From positions 3,577,361 to 3,641,360 of the forward strand of contig NZ_JXQC01000003.1 in assembly GCF_001305965.1 (NCBI RefSeq): a DNA stretch of 64,000 bases. The letters are read 5' to 3'. How positions within the stretch are numbered: the stretch's first letter is position 1; each line of letters begins with the position of its first letter. Under the pieces are notes generated by a model. It saw only the letters and a list, made by a program, of their open reading frames with translations. It was not told the DNA's origin and ran no database searches. Below, piece after piece: positions 52,749-60,100 of the stretch. The position numbers and the translations under genes are program-made. Source of the DNA: Erythrobacter sp. SG61-1L. GTDB lineage: Bacteria > Pseudomonadota > Alphaproteobacteria > Sphingomonadales > Sphingomonadaceae.

Positions 52749-52824
52749 CCTGCCTTACAGGCCCGAATTCCGTTAACCTGGTGCAAACCATCGTGATGGG
52801 CAAGAAAGCGAAACAGCTCAAAAC

Positions 52825-52840
52825 TGGCACGGTGGTTGCA
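52825..52840 (+). promoter_or_regulatory. Sigma-54 promoter upstream of the PEP-CTERM gene
   Basis: TGGCACGGTGGTTGCA matches the -24/-12 consensus with GG and GC exactly ten bases apart. The predicted start is near 52851, which gives a leader of about 285 nt before the GTG at 53136. PEP-CTERM genes are known to be controlled by RpoN with the PrsK/PrsR pair in floc-forming bacteria, so the assignment fits. Confidence 0.8.
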
Positions 52841-52850
52841 ATATCAGGGA

Positions 52851-53135
52851 CGTACCTGTTCTCCTGGTACTCCTAGTCTTCGAATAGAGGCGGGACCGTC
52901 CCTGTCCCCCAAACCTGGTCTCCCGGTCCCGCCTCTTGCTCGAAGGTTTCCCCGACCTGCTCCAGCCATCTCAGGCCCACTGAAATACGAGGCGCATGGC
53001 ACTGCGCGGCCAGCGATCCCAATCCTTTCAGATGTAACCTGTGCCTGTTTGGAACGCCGTTTAATCAAACGCATAAATCTTCACGGAATGGGTTAAGGGC
53101 CGAGTCCCCCCGTTGAAATTGCACAGAGAATCCCC
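52851..53135 (+). promoter_or_regulatory. Structured 5' leader of the PEP-CTERM gene
   Basis: A small stem (GTACC...GGTAC, 52853-52870) is followed by a perfect 13-bp inverted repeat, AGAGGCGGGACCG (52886-52898) and CGGTCCCGCCTCT (52924-52936), with a 25-nt loop. No T-run follows, so it is not a typical terminator. I see no ORF or recognised riboswitch in the remaining 200 bases. Confidence 0.5.
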
Positions 53136-54209
53136 GTGTCCACCAGATCCAGACTGTTCCTCCTCGCCGGCGCTGCGGCGTTTGCCGTGTCCATTCCCGC
53201 CTTCGCATCCACGCCCACCGGCACGGACATCCTGAGCGAATGGAACCTTGTGGTGCTGGGCGATCTCGTCTCTTCCTCCGAAGTGGAAGGGCGCACTTTC
53301 GTGGGCGGCGATCTTTCCGGCAATTCCTCGAATTACAATATCTCGACCATTCCTGCCTCGACCAACGGCACGCCCGGCCTGACCGTGGTTGGTGACGTCA
53401 ATGGCGGAACGAAGAACCTCAACAACGGCTCCGGCGCGATCGTTGGCGGCAACGTCAACAGCGGGTTCAATCTCAATGGCGCGACCCAGACGGTTCAGGT
53501 CGGCGGCACGATCAGCAACACGAATGTCAATCAGAACACCGTGACTTCGGGCCTTTCAGCATCCGACCCGGCATTCACCCAGAACCTGCAACAGGACAAG
53601 AGCCTGATCGCCACCAGCGTGACCAACCTCTCCTACGATCTGAGCACGCTTTCTCCGAACAGCGATTTCTCGATCCAGGGGAACAAGGGCGTGTTCACTG
53701 CCCAGCCCGATGCGGACGGCGTGGCCGTGTTCAATATCAGCTCAGCCGATCTCGACGCCATCGGCGAGATCCAGTTCGACCTTAACGGCGCACAAACCGC
53801 CATCGTGAACGTCAGCGGCACGAACATCACGCTGAATGACAACTTTCTCGGCGGAACGAACAATCTGGGCGAAAACGTCATCTGGAACTTCCCGGACGCC
53901 GAGAACCTCACCCTGACCACTGCCTTCGGCGGCTCGGTGCTGGCGCCCAAGGCGGATGCCCACACCTATAATTACATTCAGGGCTCGGCCGTCTTCGGCA
54001 GCCTCACCCAGGATGGCGAGATGCATGTGGGCACTTATAATGGCGGCTATCAATACGAACCGCCTTCATCGAGCAGTTCCGGCGGATCGTCGTCGGGCGG
54101 ATCTTCCTCCGGCGGCACCGAAGTGCCGGAACCGGGAATGCTGGCCCTCTTCGCGGCAGGCCTCGCCGCACTGTTCTTTTGGCGCAGGCGGCGGGTGAAG
54201 GCAGCCTGA
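53136..54209 (+). CDS. Choice-of-anchor A family PEP-CTERM surface protein
   Basis: The 357-residue secreted protein has a signal peptide (about residues 6-24). A choice-of-anchor-A type domain (about 30-300) with beta-helix-like Asn/Gly-rich repeats includes VVLGDLVSSSEVEGRTFVGG near its start. A Ser/Gly-rich spacer (about 310-328) leads to a C-terminal PEP-CTERM signal: VPEPG, a hydrophobic helix, then RRRR. Exosortase would recognise PEP and process the protein for surface or matrix display. The GTG start at 53136 is the best placed. No exosortase gene is in the window. Confidence 0.93.
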   Translation: MSTRSRLFLLAGAAAFAVSIPAFASTPTGTDILSEWNLVVLGDLVSSSEVEGRTFVGGDLSGNSSNYNISTIPASTNGTPGLTVVGDVNGGTKNLNNGSGAIVGGNVNSGFNLNGATQTVQVGGTISNTNVNQNTVTSGLSASDPAFTQNLQQDKSLIATSVTNLSYDLSTLSPNSDFSIQGNKGVFTAQPDADGVAVFNISSADLDAIGEIQFDLNGAQTAIVNVSGTNITLNDNFLGGTNNLGENVIWNFPDAENLTLTTAFGGSVLAPKADAHTYNYIQGSAVFGSLTQDGEMHVGTYNGGYQYEPPSSSSSGGSSSGGSSSGGTEVPEPGMLALFAAGLAALFFWRRRRVKAA

Positions 54210-54256
54210 GGCTGCATCGGCAGGACAGGACCGGCCGCCACCTGATTCAACGCAAC

Positions 54257-54294
54257 AAAAAGGGGCACCTCCACGGCGGAGGTGCCCCCTTTTT
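54257..54294. terminator. Bidirectional terminator (PEP-CTERM gene / tRNA-Arg)
   Basis: GGGGCACCTCC (54262-54272) and GGAGGTGCCCC (54278-54288) form an 11-bp stem with a five-base loop, flanked by AAAAA on the left and TTTTT on the right. It can therefore stop transcripts from both sides. Confidence 0.9.
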
Positions 54295-54370
54295 GGCGCG
54301 CCCGGCAGGACTCGAACCTGCAACTCCAAGCTTAGAAGGCTCGTGCTCTATCCAGTTGAACTACGGGCGC
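54294..54370 (-). tRNA. tRNA-Arg (anticodon UCU), CCA encoded
   Basis: On the minus strand the acceptor GCGCCCG pairs with CGGGCGC. The D-arm is GTTC/GAGC. The anticodon stem CGAGC/GCTTG encloses CTTCTAA with anticodon TCT (reads AGA), and the T-arm GCAGG-TTCGAGT-CCTGC is canonical. The discriminator G is followed by a genomic CCA (54294-54296). Length is 77 including CCA. AGA is a rare codon in this GC-rich genome. Confidence 0.96.
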
Positions 54371-54460
54371 GTGGTGGTGCCCATAGAACATGGCGCCCCC
54401 CGGTGGGAACGCCTTTTTGGGTATCTATGCCCGGCGGTGTTTTCAGGTTAGCAATGCTGC

Positions 54461-55198
54461 ATGAGCGAACACACCAGACGCATCGAAGGCCAAGCGGGCG
54501 GGCGCAGGCATTTCCGCTATCTCGACTATCTGATGGCCGCCTTCGTCGCCATCCTGCTGCTGTCGAACCTGATCGGCGCGTCCAAGCCCAGCTATGTCAC
54601 TTTGCCGGGCGGCATGGAATGGTCGTTTGGCGCAGGAGTGCTGTTCTTCCCCGTGAGTTACATCATTGGCGACGTGCTGACCGAAGTTTACGGCTATGCC
54701 AATGCCAGGCGCGTAATCTGGACCGGCTTTGCCGCGCTCATTTTCATGGCCTTCATGGCGGCAGTGGTGGTCGCCCTGCCCCCGGCCGATGGCTGGCCGG
54801 GCCAGGAAGCCTATGAATTCGTGTTCGGCAACAGCTGGCGGATCGTTGCCGCCTCAATGTTCGCATTTTGGGCGGGCGAATTCGCCAACAGCTTCGTGCT
54901 GGCCAAGCTCAAACTGATCACCGGCGGCCGGTTCCTGTGGGTGCGCACCATTGGCTCCACTGTGGTCGGACAAGGGCTGGACAGCCTGATCTTCTATCCG
55001 CTGGCCTTTTACGGTCTGGCCGGCTGGCCGCCCGAACAGCTGATACAGGTCGTGCTGTCTCAATGGCTGATCAAGACCGCGTGGGAGGCTGCCCTTACGC
55101 CCGTGACCTATGCGGTGGTGGGCTTCCTCAAGCGGCGCGAAGGTGTGGATGTTTATGACAGCGACACCGACTTTTCGCCCTTCGCGAAGAATTCCTGA
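54461..55198 (+). CDS. yhhQ: Queuosine precursor transporter (QPTR/YhhQ family)
   Basis: The 245-residue inner-membrane protein has about six hydrophobic helices. It carries the family signature LFFPVSYIIGDVLTEVYGYA (about residues 65-84) and a second conserved stretch, WAGEFANSFVLAKLK. YhhQ takes up preQ0/preQ1 for synthesis of the queuosine base in tRNA. The C-terminal tail (KRREGVDVYDSDTDFSPF) is cytoplasmic. It is monocistronic here. Confidence 0.93.
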   Translation: MSEHTRRIEGQAGGRRHFRYLDYLMAAFVAILLLSNLIGASKPSYVTLPGGMEWSFGAGVLFFPVSYIIGDVLTEVYGYANARRVIWTGFAALIFMAFMAAVVVALPPADGWPGQEAYEFVFGNSWRIVAASMFAFWAGEFANSFVLAKLKLITGGRFLWVRTIGSTVVGQGLDSLIFYPLAFYGLAGWPPEQLIQVVLSQWLIKTAWEAALTPVTYAVVGFLKRREGVDVYDSDTDFSPFAKNS

Positions 55199-55225
55199 TG
55201 CTGTGGGGGGCACGCATGCCCCCCG

Positions 55226-55438
55226 TCAGTCTGCAATGATCCCGATTGCGAGATAAATCAGCACCGGCGCGCCAAAGCCCAGCAGGGTTGCGGCGGCGAA
55301 GCCGATACGCACCAGCGTGGCGTCGATCCCCGCATAATTGCCGATCCCGCCGCAGACGCCCATCAGCTTGGCATTCGCCCGATCAAGATGGAACGCCTTC
55401 ACGGACGATCCACCGCTCTTGCTGTCGAGCATGCTCAC
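55226..55438 (-). CDS. Minimal PspC-domain protein (70 aa)
   Basis: The protein is little more than one PspC domain: FHLDRANAKLMGVCGGIGNY (about residues 17-36) followed by one long hydrophobic segment (about 45-69). It lacks the cytoplasmic helix of the full-length PspC at 3176-3553. Its GTG start overlaps the stop of a 41-aa membrane peptide ORF (GTGA). Promoter elements upstream (sigma-54 site 55614-55630, PspF-like site 55713-55733) indicate it belongs to the PspF regulon. Confidence 0.85.
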   Translation of the reverse strand: MSMLDSKSGGSSVKAFHLDRANAKLMGVCGGIGNYAGIDATLVRIGFAAATLLGFGAPVLIYLAIGIIAD

Positions 55439-55560
55439 GCCACGATCCCCGGAATGAACGCACCCTGCGGTACGAAGCTGGCAGCGATCAGGAAGACCGA
55501 AAGCGCGAAGGCCGATACGCCCGCGGCGATCCGGCTGGAAGTAGAAGTCATGTTCTGCAT
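55435..55560 (-). CDS. Small membrane peptide (41 aa) leading the mini-pspC operon
   Basis: The ORF starts MQNMTSTSSRIAAGVSAF, carries one hydrophobic segment (about residues 11-30) and ends FIPGIVA. A GAGGGA ribosome site precedes the ATG by about eight bases. Its TGA overlaps the GTG of the PspC-domain gene, the same device used by the 51-aa ORF before pspA. No named family is recognised. Codon choice and the tight coupling make it likely to be real. Confidence 0.62.
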   Translation of the reverse strand: MQNMTSTSSRIAAGVSAFALSVFLIAASFVPQGAFIPGIVA

Positions 55561-55613
55561 TTCAAAATTCCCTCAATCAATCCGGCGGCCCATCCCGCCG
55601 ATGCGCCAGTGAT

Positions 55614-55630
55614 TGCAGGAGGCGTGCCAA
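55614..55630 (-). promoter_or_regulatory. Sigma-54 promoter of the mini-pspC operon
   Basis: Minus strand TTGGCACGCCTCCTGCA: the same TTGGCACG block as the main psp promoter, with GG and GC ten bases apart. One mismatch (C for T) lies in the -12 box. The predicted start is near 55603, about 43 bases before the 41-aa ORF. Confidence 0.82.
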
Positions 55631-55712
55631 TTTGAGGAAATGGTGGATTTCCAAGGCTTTCGCGCGATCCGGCAGGCTTGGCCGCGCTCGCAACCCCAAC
55701 CCAAACACCATG

Positions 55713-55733
55713 AGTTGGGAAATTTCACCAACT
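55713..55733. promoter_or_regulatory. Candidate PspF site upstream of the mini-pspC operon
   Basis: A 21-base dyad around AGTTGGGAAATTTC with the partner arm ACCAACT, one mismatched pair. It contains GTTGGGAAAT, shared with the two PspF-like repeats at 5014-5043. It lies about 85 bases upstream of the -24 element and ends 73 bases before the divergent recF start. Confidence 0.65.
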
Positions 55734-55806
55734 TTCAGGATCGAGAAATCCGACAGGCTCATTTTCCATTGGCCTGCCTGCCATTGCCGGTCTATCGCCG
55801 CTGCCG

Positions 55807-56892
55807 ATGGCGCTCGACCGCATCACACTTGCCGCCTTTCGCAACCACCGGGCCAGCACAATCGACGGCACCGGGCACTTCAACCTGCTCGTGGGCGAGA
55901 ACGGCGCAGGCAAGACGAATGTGCTGGAGGCGATCTCCCTTTTCGCGCCCGGCCGTGGCCTGCGGCGGGCGGCCCTTTCGGACATGGCAGCAAGCGGCGG
56001 ACCGGGCGGCTTTACCGTCAGCGCGCGGCTGACTCAGCCCGGCGATGCGGAGGCAGTGACGTTGGGCACCGGCACCGAGGCTGGTCAGCCGGGCCGCCGC
56101 CTTGTCCAGATCAACAGCGCCCCGGCCAGCGCGGTGAGCCTTGGCGAATGGCTGGCGATGACCTGGCTCACCCCTGCAATGGACCGGCTGTTCGCCGACA
56201 GCGCTGGCGCAAGGCGGCGCTATATGGACCGGCTCGCACTCGCGCTCAATCCCGGCCATGCGCGCCTTGCCGCACGGCACGAGGCCGCCCTGCGAGAGCG
56301 TAACCGGCTGCTGTCCGGCCCACACGATCCCGATCCGCGCTGGCTGGACGCTGTGGAGGCACAGCTTGCTGATGCCGGGGCCGCGCTCGCTCGTGGGCGG
56401 GCCACCCTGGTCGCAAGGCTTGGCGCCGAGCTCGCTCTGCTGCCCGAAGAGCCGTTCGCCCGCCCGGTACTGGCCTATGTTCCCGGCGGCCCGCTGGATG
56501 CAGCCGCGCTGGCCGAAGCGCTTGCCGCGGGCCGCCGCCGGGACCGCGCCGCCCAGCGCACCCTCACCGGCCCGCAACGCGACGAGCTGGAAGTTACCAT
56601 GGCTGGCAAGGGCCAACCCGCCGCGCTGTGCTCCACCGGGGAACAAAAGGCGATGCTGATTGCCATCACGCTTGCCCATGCCGGACTTGCCGCCGGGGAG
56701 CGGCCAAGCCTGCTGTTGCTGGACGAAGTGGCCGCCCATCTTGACCCCGTGCGCCGCGCCGCCCTGTTCGAGCGGCTGCGCGCCGGCAAGGCGCAGGTCT
56801 GGCTGACCGGTACCGAACTGACGCCCTTTGCCGAAATCCGCGTGGAGGCCGCGCGCTGGCGCGTCGCAGCCGGCGGTGTAGAGCGGATCTAG
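55807..56892 (+). CDS. recF: DNA replication and repair protein RecF
   Basis: RecF loads RecA at gapped DNA with RecO and RecR. The 361-residue SMC-like ATPase has Walker A LLVGENGAGKTNVLEAIS (about residues 27-44), the ABC-type signature CSTGEQKAML, and Walker B LLLLDEVAAHLDP. The start MALDRITLAAFRNH is typical. It is divergent from the mini-pspC operon. Confidence 0.96.
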   Translation: MALDRITLAAFRNHRASTIDGTGHFNLLVGENGAGKTNVLEAISLFAPGRGLRRAALSDMAASGGPGGFTVSARLTQPGDAEAVTLGTGTEAGQPGRRLVQINSAPASAVSLGEWLAMTWLTPAMDRLFADSAGARRRYMDRLALALNPGHARLAARHEAALRERNRLLSGPHDPDPRWLDAVEAQLADAGAALARGRATLVARLGAELALLPEEPFARPVLAYVPGGPLDAAALAEALAAGRRRDRAAQRTLTGPQRDELEVTMAGKGQPAALCSTGEQKAMLIAITLAHAGLAAGERPSLLLLDEVAAHLDPVRRAALFERLRAGKAQVWLTGTELTPFAEIRVEAARWRVAAGGVERI

Positions 56893-57662
56893 GCAGCCAA
56901 GGGCACGACGCGGCGATAAAGGTGCCAGGTCGCATGGCCCAGCACCGGCAACACGATCAACATCCCCAAGAACATCGGCAGCATCGAAACGAACAGCGCA
57001 ACCGACATCAGCACGGCCCATACCACCAGCACGAAGCCATTGGCACGCATAGCGGCTAGGCTGACGATGATCGCGGTGAGGAAGTCCACTTCCCGGTCAA
57101 CCAGCATCGGCAGGCTCATCACCGTGATCGAATAGAAGGCAAGCGCCATCAGCGCCCCAACCGCACCGCCCACCACCAGCATCATCATGCCTGCGCCGGT
57201 GCGGAATATCTCCAGCGATTCAGAACCGAGGCCCGATTCCGCAAGGAAGATCGCGAAGATGCCATGGGCAAGGATGATCCAGAAGGTGAAGCCGACAAAG
57301 ACGAAGCCACCCATCATCAACACCTGCTCGTCACCCCGACCACGCAGGGCACCCAGCACCGCACCCCAGCTCATCGGCAGGCCCGCCTCCCGCCTGCGGC
57401 TCACTTCATAAAGGCCCACGGCGATGAAAGGCGCCAGCAGCGGGAAGCCCGCGGACGCCGGAACCAGCCAGCCGATCTGCCCCCATGAAAACAGCGCGAA
57501 ATAAAGAAACAGCCCCGCCGCAACATAGATCGCCGAAAAAAACAGCCCGAAGGCCGGGCAGGCGGCGAAGTCCCGCCACCCCGCAGCCAGAGCCGCCGCA
57601 AGATCCCCCATCCGAAGATCGCCCGCGACTTTCACCGGCACGATCTGAACCTGTTCGCCCAT
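56889..57662 (-). CDS. DUF2189 family membrane protein
   Basis: The 257-residue protein (start ATG 57662, MGEQVQIVPVKVAGDLRMGD) has about six membrane helices. It carries the DUF2189 pattern DLAAALAAGWRDFAACPAFGLFF, then APFIAVGLYEVSRRREAG, and ends GHATWHLYRRVV. Function is unknown; members often lie near respiratory genes. Its stop overlaps the recF stop by 4 bases (convergent), and it is divergent from the Hsp70-like gene. Confidence 0.88.
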   Translation of the reverse strand: MGEQVQIVPVKVAGDLRMGDLAAALAAGWRDFAACPAFGLFFSAIYVAAGLFLYFALFSWGQIGWLVPASAGFPLLAPFIAVGLYEVSRRREAGLPMSWGAVLGALRGRGDEQVLMMGGFVFVGFTFWIILAHGIFAIFLAESGLGSESLEIFRTGAGMMMLVVGGAVGALMALAFYSITVMSLPMLVDREVDFLTAIIVSLAAMRANGFVLVVWAVLMSVALFVSMLPMFLGMLIVLPVLGHATWHLYRRVVPLAA

Positions 57663-57819
57663 CCTCTTTACGCCCCCTGTCGACGGAAGTCTGGCGCGAT
57701 GGTGCCTTACCCGCGATGGCAGGGCAAGCTCGGCCGCGATCCGCCGGTCGTGACGGTTGCGACAGACAGAATGCGCTGCCATAGGCGCCCGCCCTGCCCC
57801 CAGAGTGAGTCCTCCCGCC

Positions 57820-59187
57820 ATGCCGAACTCCGCTCCAGCCAAGCGCACAACGGCCAGTGCAGTCGGGATCGACTTCGGTACCACCAATTCCGTCATCGCC
57901 TGCGCCGGGCAGGACGGGCAGGCCAGCCTCGTGGAGTTTGCCGCGCCCAACGGGCCCGGGTCGGTATTCCGATCCGCCCTGTGCTTCTGGGAGGAAGAGG
58001 GCATTCGCGGCGCTCTGGGCCATGAGGCGGGGCCGTGGGCCATCGCAGAATTCCTCGATTTTCCGCAGGGCAGCCGGTTTATCCAGTCCTTCAAATCCAT
58101 GGCGGCCAACCCCTTGTTCGAACACGCCAGTCTGTTCGAAAAACGCCTGCGTTTCGAGGAGCTGGGACAGATCTTCCTCACCCACCTGTTGGCCCATGGG
58201 GGCATTGCTTTGGCGGACCTGCCCGATTGCATCGTGATCGGGCGCCCCGTGCGCTATGTCGGCAACCGCCCGGACACGGCCCTTGCGCGCACCCGGTACG
58301 ATGCGATGTTCGCCATGCTGGGCCGCTCGGTCCACTATGTCTACGAACCGCTGGGGGCCGCCTATGGCTTTGCATCCGGCCTGTCTGATCCGGCAACCCT
58401 GCTGGTGGCGGATTTCGGCGGCGGCACCAGCGACTTTTCGATCGTTCGGGTCGAAGCCCCCGGCTCGCCCCGGCGTTGCACGCCGCTTGGCTCGGCAGGT
58501 ATCGGCATAGCGGGCGACAGGTTCGATTACCGGATCATGGATCGCCTGGTTCTGCCTCGGCTGGGCAAAGGCGGCACTTACCGTTCCTTCGACAAGGCAG
58601 TGGAGATTCCCGCCGGATATTTCACCGATTTCGGCGACTGGTCACGCCTCGCCCTGATGCGCAACCGCAAGACCATGGCCGAACTCGCCCGATTGAAGCT
58701 CAATGCCACCGATCCTGCCGCAATCGGGCGCATGATCGCCGTGATCGAGAACGAACTGGGATATGCCCTTTACGACACCGTGGGACACCTCAAGCGCGCG
58801 CTTTCCAGCCAGACCCACGGGCATTTCCACTTCGAAGGCCCCGGCCTGACCATCGACGCAGAAGTGAGCCGCGCGGATTTCGAAAGCTGGATCGAACCAG
58901 ACTTGCACCGGATCGGCGAGACGGTGGACCAAGCGCTTGCCAACGCCGGGCTGGCTGCGGAACAGATCGACCATGTTTTCCTGACGGGCGGCTCCTCCCT
59001 CATCCCCGCCGTGCGCCGCCTGTTCGAAACGCGCTTTCTCATCCCCGCCGTGCGCCGCCTGTTCGAAACGCGCTTTGGCGAAGAACGGATCGCCACCGGC
59101 AACGAACTGACCTCCATCGCACACGGCCTTGCCCTGATGGCACAGGATCCGGACCTGTCTGACTGGGTGGCGCCGGACGGCGAGTGA
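57820..59187 (+). CDS. yegD: Hsp70-family protein (YegD-like) with internal 13-aa duplication
   Basis: The 455-residue product is an actin/Hsp70-fold ATPase without the substrate-binding domain, as in YegD. Motifs: phosphate-1 GIDFGTTNSVIACAG (about 16-30), phosphate-2 LLVADFGGGTSDFSIV (about 197-212), and the adenosine motif FLTGGSSLIPAVRRLF. The segment LIPAVRRLFETRF occurs twice in a row because of an exact 39-base tandem repeat (58999-59076), inserting 13 residues just after the adenosine motif. This may disturb nucleotide binding. ATG 57820 is chosen to match the family start. Confidence 0.9.
   Translation: MPNSAPAKRTTASAVGIDFGTTNSVIACAGQDGQASLVEFAAPNGPGSVFRSALCFWEEEGIRGALGHEAGPWAIAEFLDFPQGSRFIQSFKSMAANPLFEHASLFEKRLRFEELGQIFLTHLLAHGGIALADLPDCIVIGRPVRYVGNRPDTALARTRYDAMFAMLGRSVHYVYEPLGAAYGFASGLSDPATLLVADFGGGTSDFSIVRVEAPGSPRRCTPLGSAGIGIAGDRFDYRIMDRLVLPRLGKGGTYRSFDKAVEIPAGYFTDFGDWSRLALMRNRKTMAELARLKLNATDPAAIGRMIAVIENELGYALYDTVGHLKRALSSQTHGHFHFEGPGLTIDAEVSRADFESWIEPDLHRIGETVDQALANAGLAAEQIDHVFLTGGSSLIPAVRRLFETRFLIPAVRRLFETRFGEERIATGNELTSIAHGLALMAQDPDLSDWVAPDGE
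58999..59076 (+). repeat. Exact 39-bp tandem duplication inside yegD
   Basis: The 39 bases from 58999 (CTCATCCCCGCCGTGCGCCG...) are repeated without change at 59038-59076. The duplication keeps frame. Identity at every base, including third codon positions, suggests a recent slippage event or an assembly error. Confidence 0.95.
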
Positions 59188-59362
59188 TCGCCGCGAAGCA
59201 GGCACTGCCGCAGCCCGCATTCAGCCAAAACTATGGCGCCATTCCGCGAGACTATGACGCACTCCGGGAAACTACTTGGCAAGCCAATCTCAAGCATTTC
59301 CGCTATCCACCGTTAACCCGGATCACCTAATCTGCCGCCCTTCACATGAAGACGGGGGCTCT

Positions 59363-59974
59363 ATGAAATATATCGGGATCGCAACCGCCGGCCTGGCGGG
59401 AATACTGGCTTCAACCAATGCCATGGCGGCAGACACGCCCGGGGTTCTGGTTCCTGCGCCAACGCAGGACTCATCCAGGGAAGACGCGCCGACCCCGCCT
59501 GAACCTGCAGCAGCACCAAGCCAGCCTGCGGAAATGTTCGTTCCAGCGCCGGTCGCCTCCACCCGCAAGCAGATCGTGCTGCCGGTGAACACGCTGGTTC
59601 TGGTTACGCCAGCCGAAGAAATCACTTCCAAGAAGATGAAGGAAGGCACCACACGCGAATTTCTGGTTGTTGAAGACGTCGTTCAGGACGGCGTCGTCAT
59701 CATCCCCCGCGGCTCGCCGGTCACTGCCACAGTCACCTGGCGCACGGGCAAGGGCATTGTCGGCAAATCCGCGAAGTTCGAACTGACGTTTGAGCGGGTT
59801 CGCGTGAACGGGCGGGACTTCGCCCTGCGCGGCTCCCATCGTCAGGAAGGCCGTGGCAATACGGCCGGTGCATTGCTGGGATCAATGATCATCACTGGCC
59901 GGTCTGCGGTCATGCCTGTCGGGCAGGTGGTGAACGTCTTCACCAAGGAACCGATTGCCAAGGTCACACAATAG
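59363..59974 (+). CDS. Hypothetical secreted protein (203 aa)
   Basis: A signal peptide (about residues 4-22, cleavage near AMAADT) is followed by a Pro/Ala-rich segment (about 25-70) and a beta-rich domain. The domain contains VLPVNTLVLVTPAEEI, VVIIPRGSPVTATVTWR and VVNVFTKEPIAKVTQ. I recognise no named family; the domain looks like a small envelope beta-barrel. ATG 59363 gives the signal peptide. A large GC hairpin follows. Confidence 0.72.
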   Translation: MKYIGIATAGLAGILASTNAMAADTPGVLVPAPTQDSSREDAPTPPEPAAAPSQPAEMFVPAPVASTRKQIVLPVNTLVLVTPAEEITSKKMKEGTTREFLVVEDVVQDGVVIIPRGSPVTATVTWRTGKGIVGKSAKFELTFERVRVNGRDFALRGSHRQEGRGNTAGALLGSMIITGRSAVMPVGQVVNVFTKEPIAKVTQ

Positions 59975-59982
59975 TCCGGCGC

Positions 59983-60031
59983 GCGCCGGTTCTGGCTGCA
60001 GGAGAATTCCCCTGCTGGTTCGAACCGGCGC
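59983..60031. terminator. Large hairpin after the 59363-59974 gene
   Basis: GCGCCGGTTC (59983-59992) pairs with GAACCGGCGC (60022-60031), and inside it GCAGG (59998-60002) pairs with CCTGC (60011-60015). No U-tract follows, so it may be a Rho-assisted end or 3' protective structure rather than an intrinsic terminator. Confidence 0.45.
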
Positions 60032-60100
60032 ATCGCTTTCGGTCGGCAACCCGGCAGATCGCGGCTTGGGCTGGCCGACATGTGCTGCTAGAGCGCGCCC

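Noticed and set aside
52850-52940. Leader hairpin as tRNA, riboswitch or intrinsic terminator
   Set aside because: There is no cloverleaf, no recognised riboswitch core and no T-run. It is kept only as an unclassified structured leader.
56930-56960. Possible sigma-54 site (TGGCACCTTTATCGCC on minus)
   Set aside because: The spacing is right but the -12 box is poor, and it lies inside the end of the DUF2189 gene with no gene start downstream.
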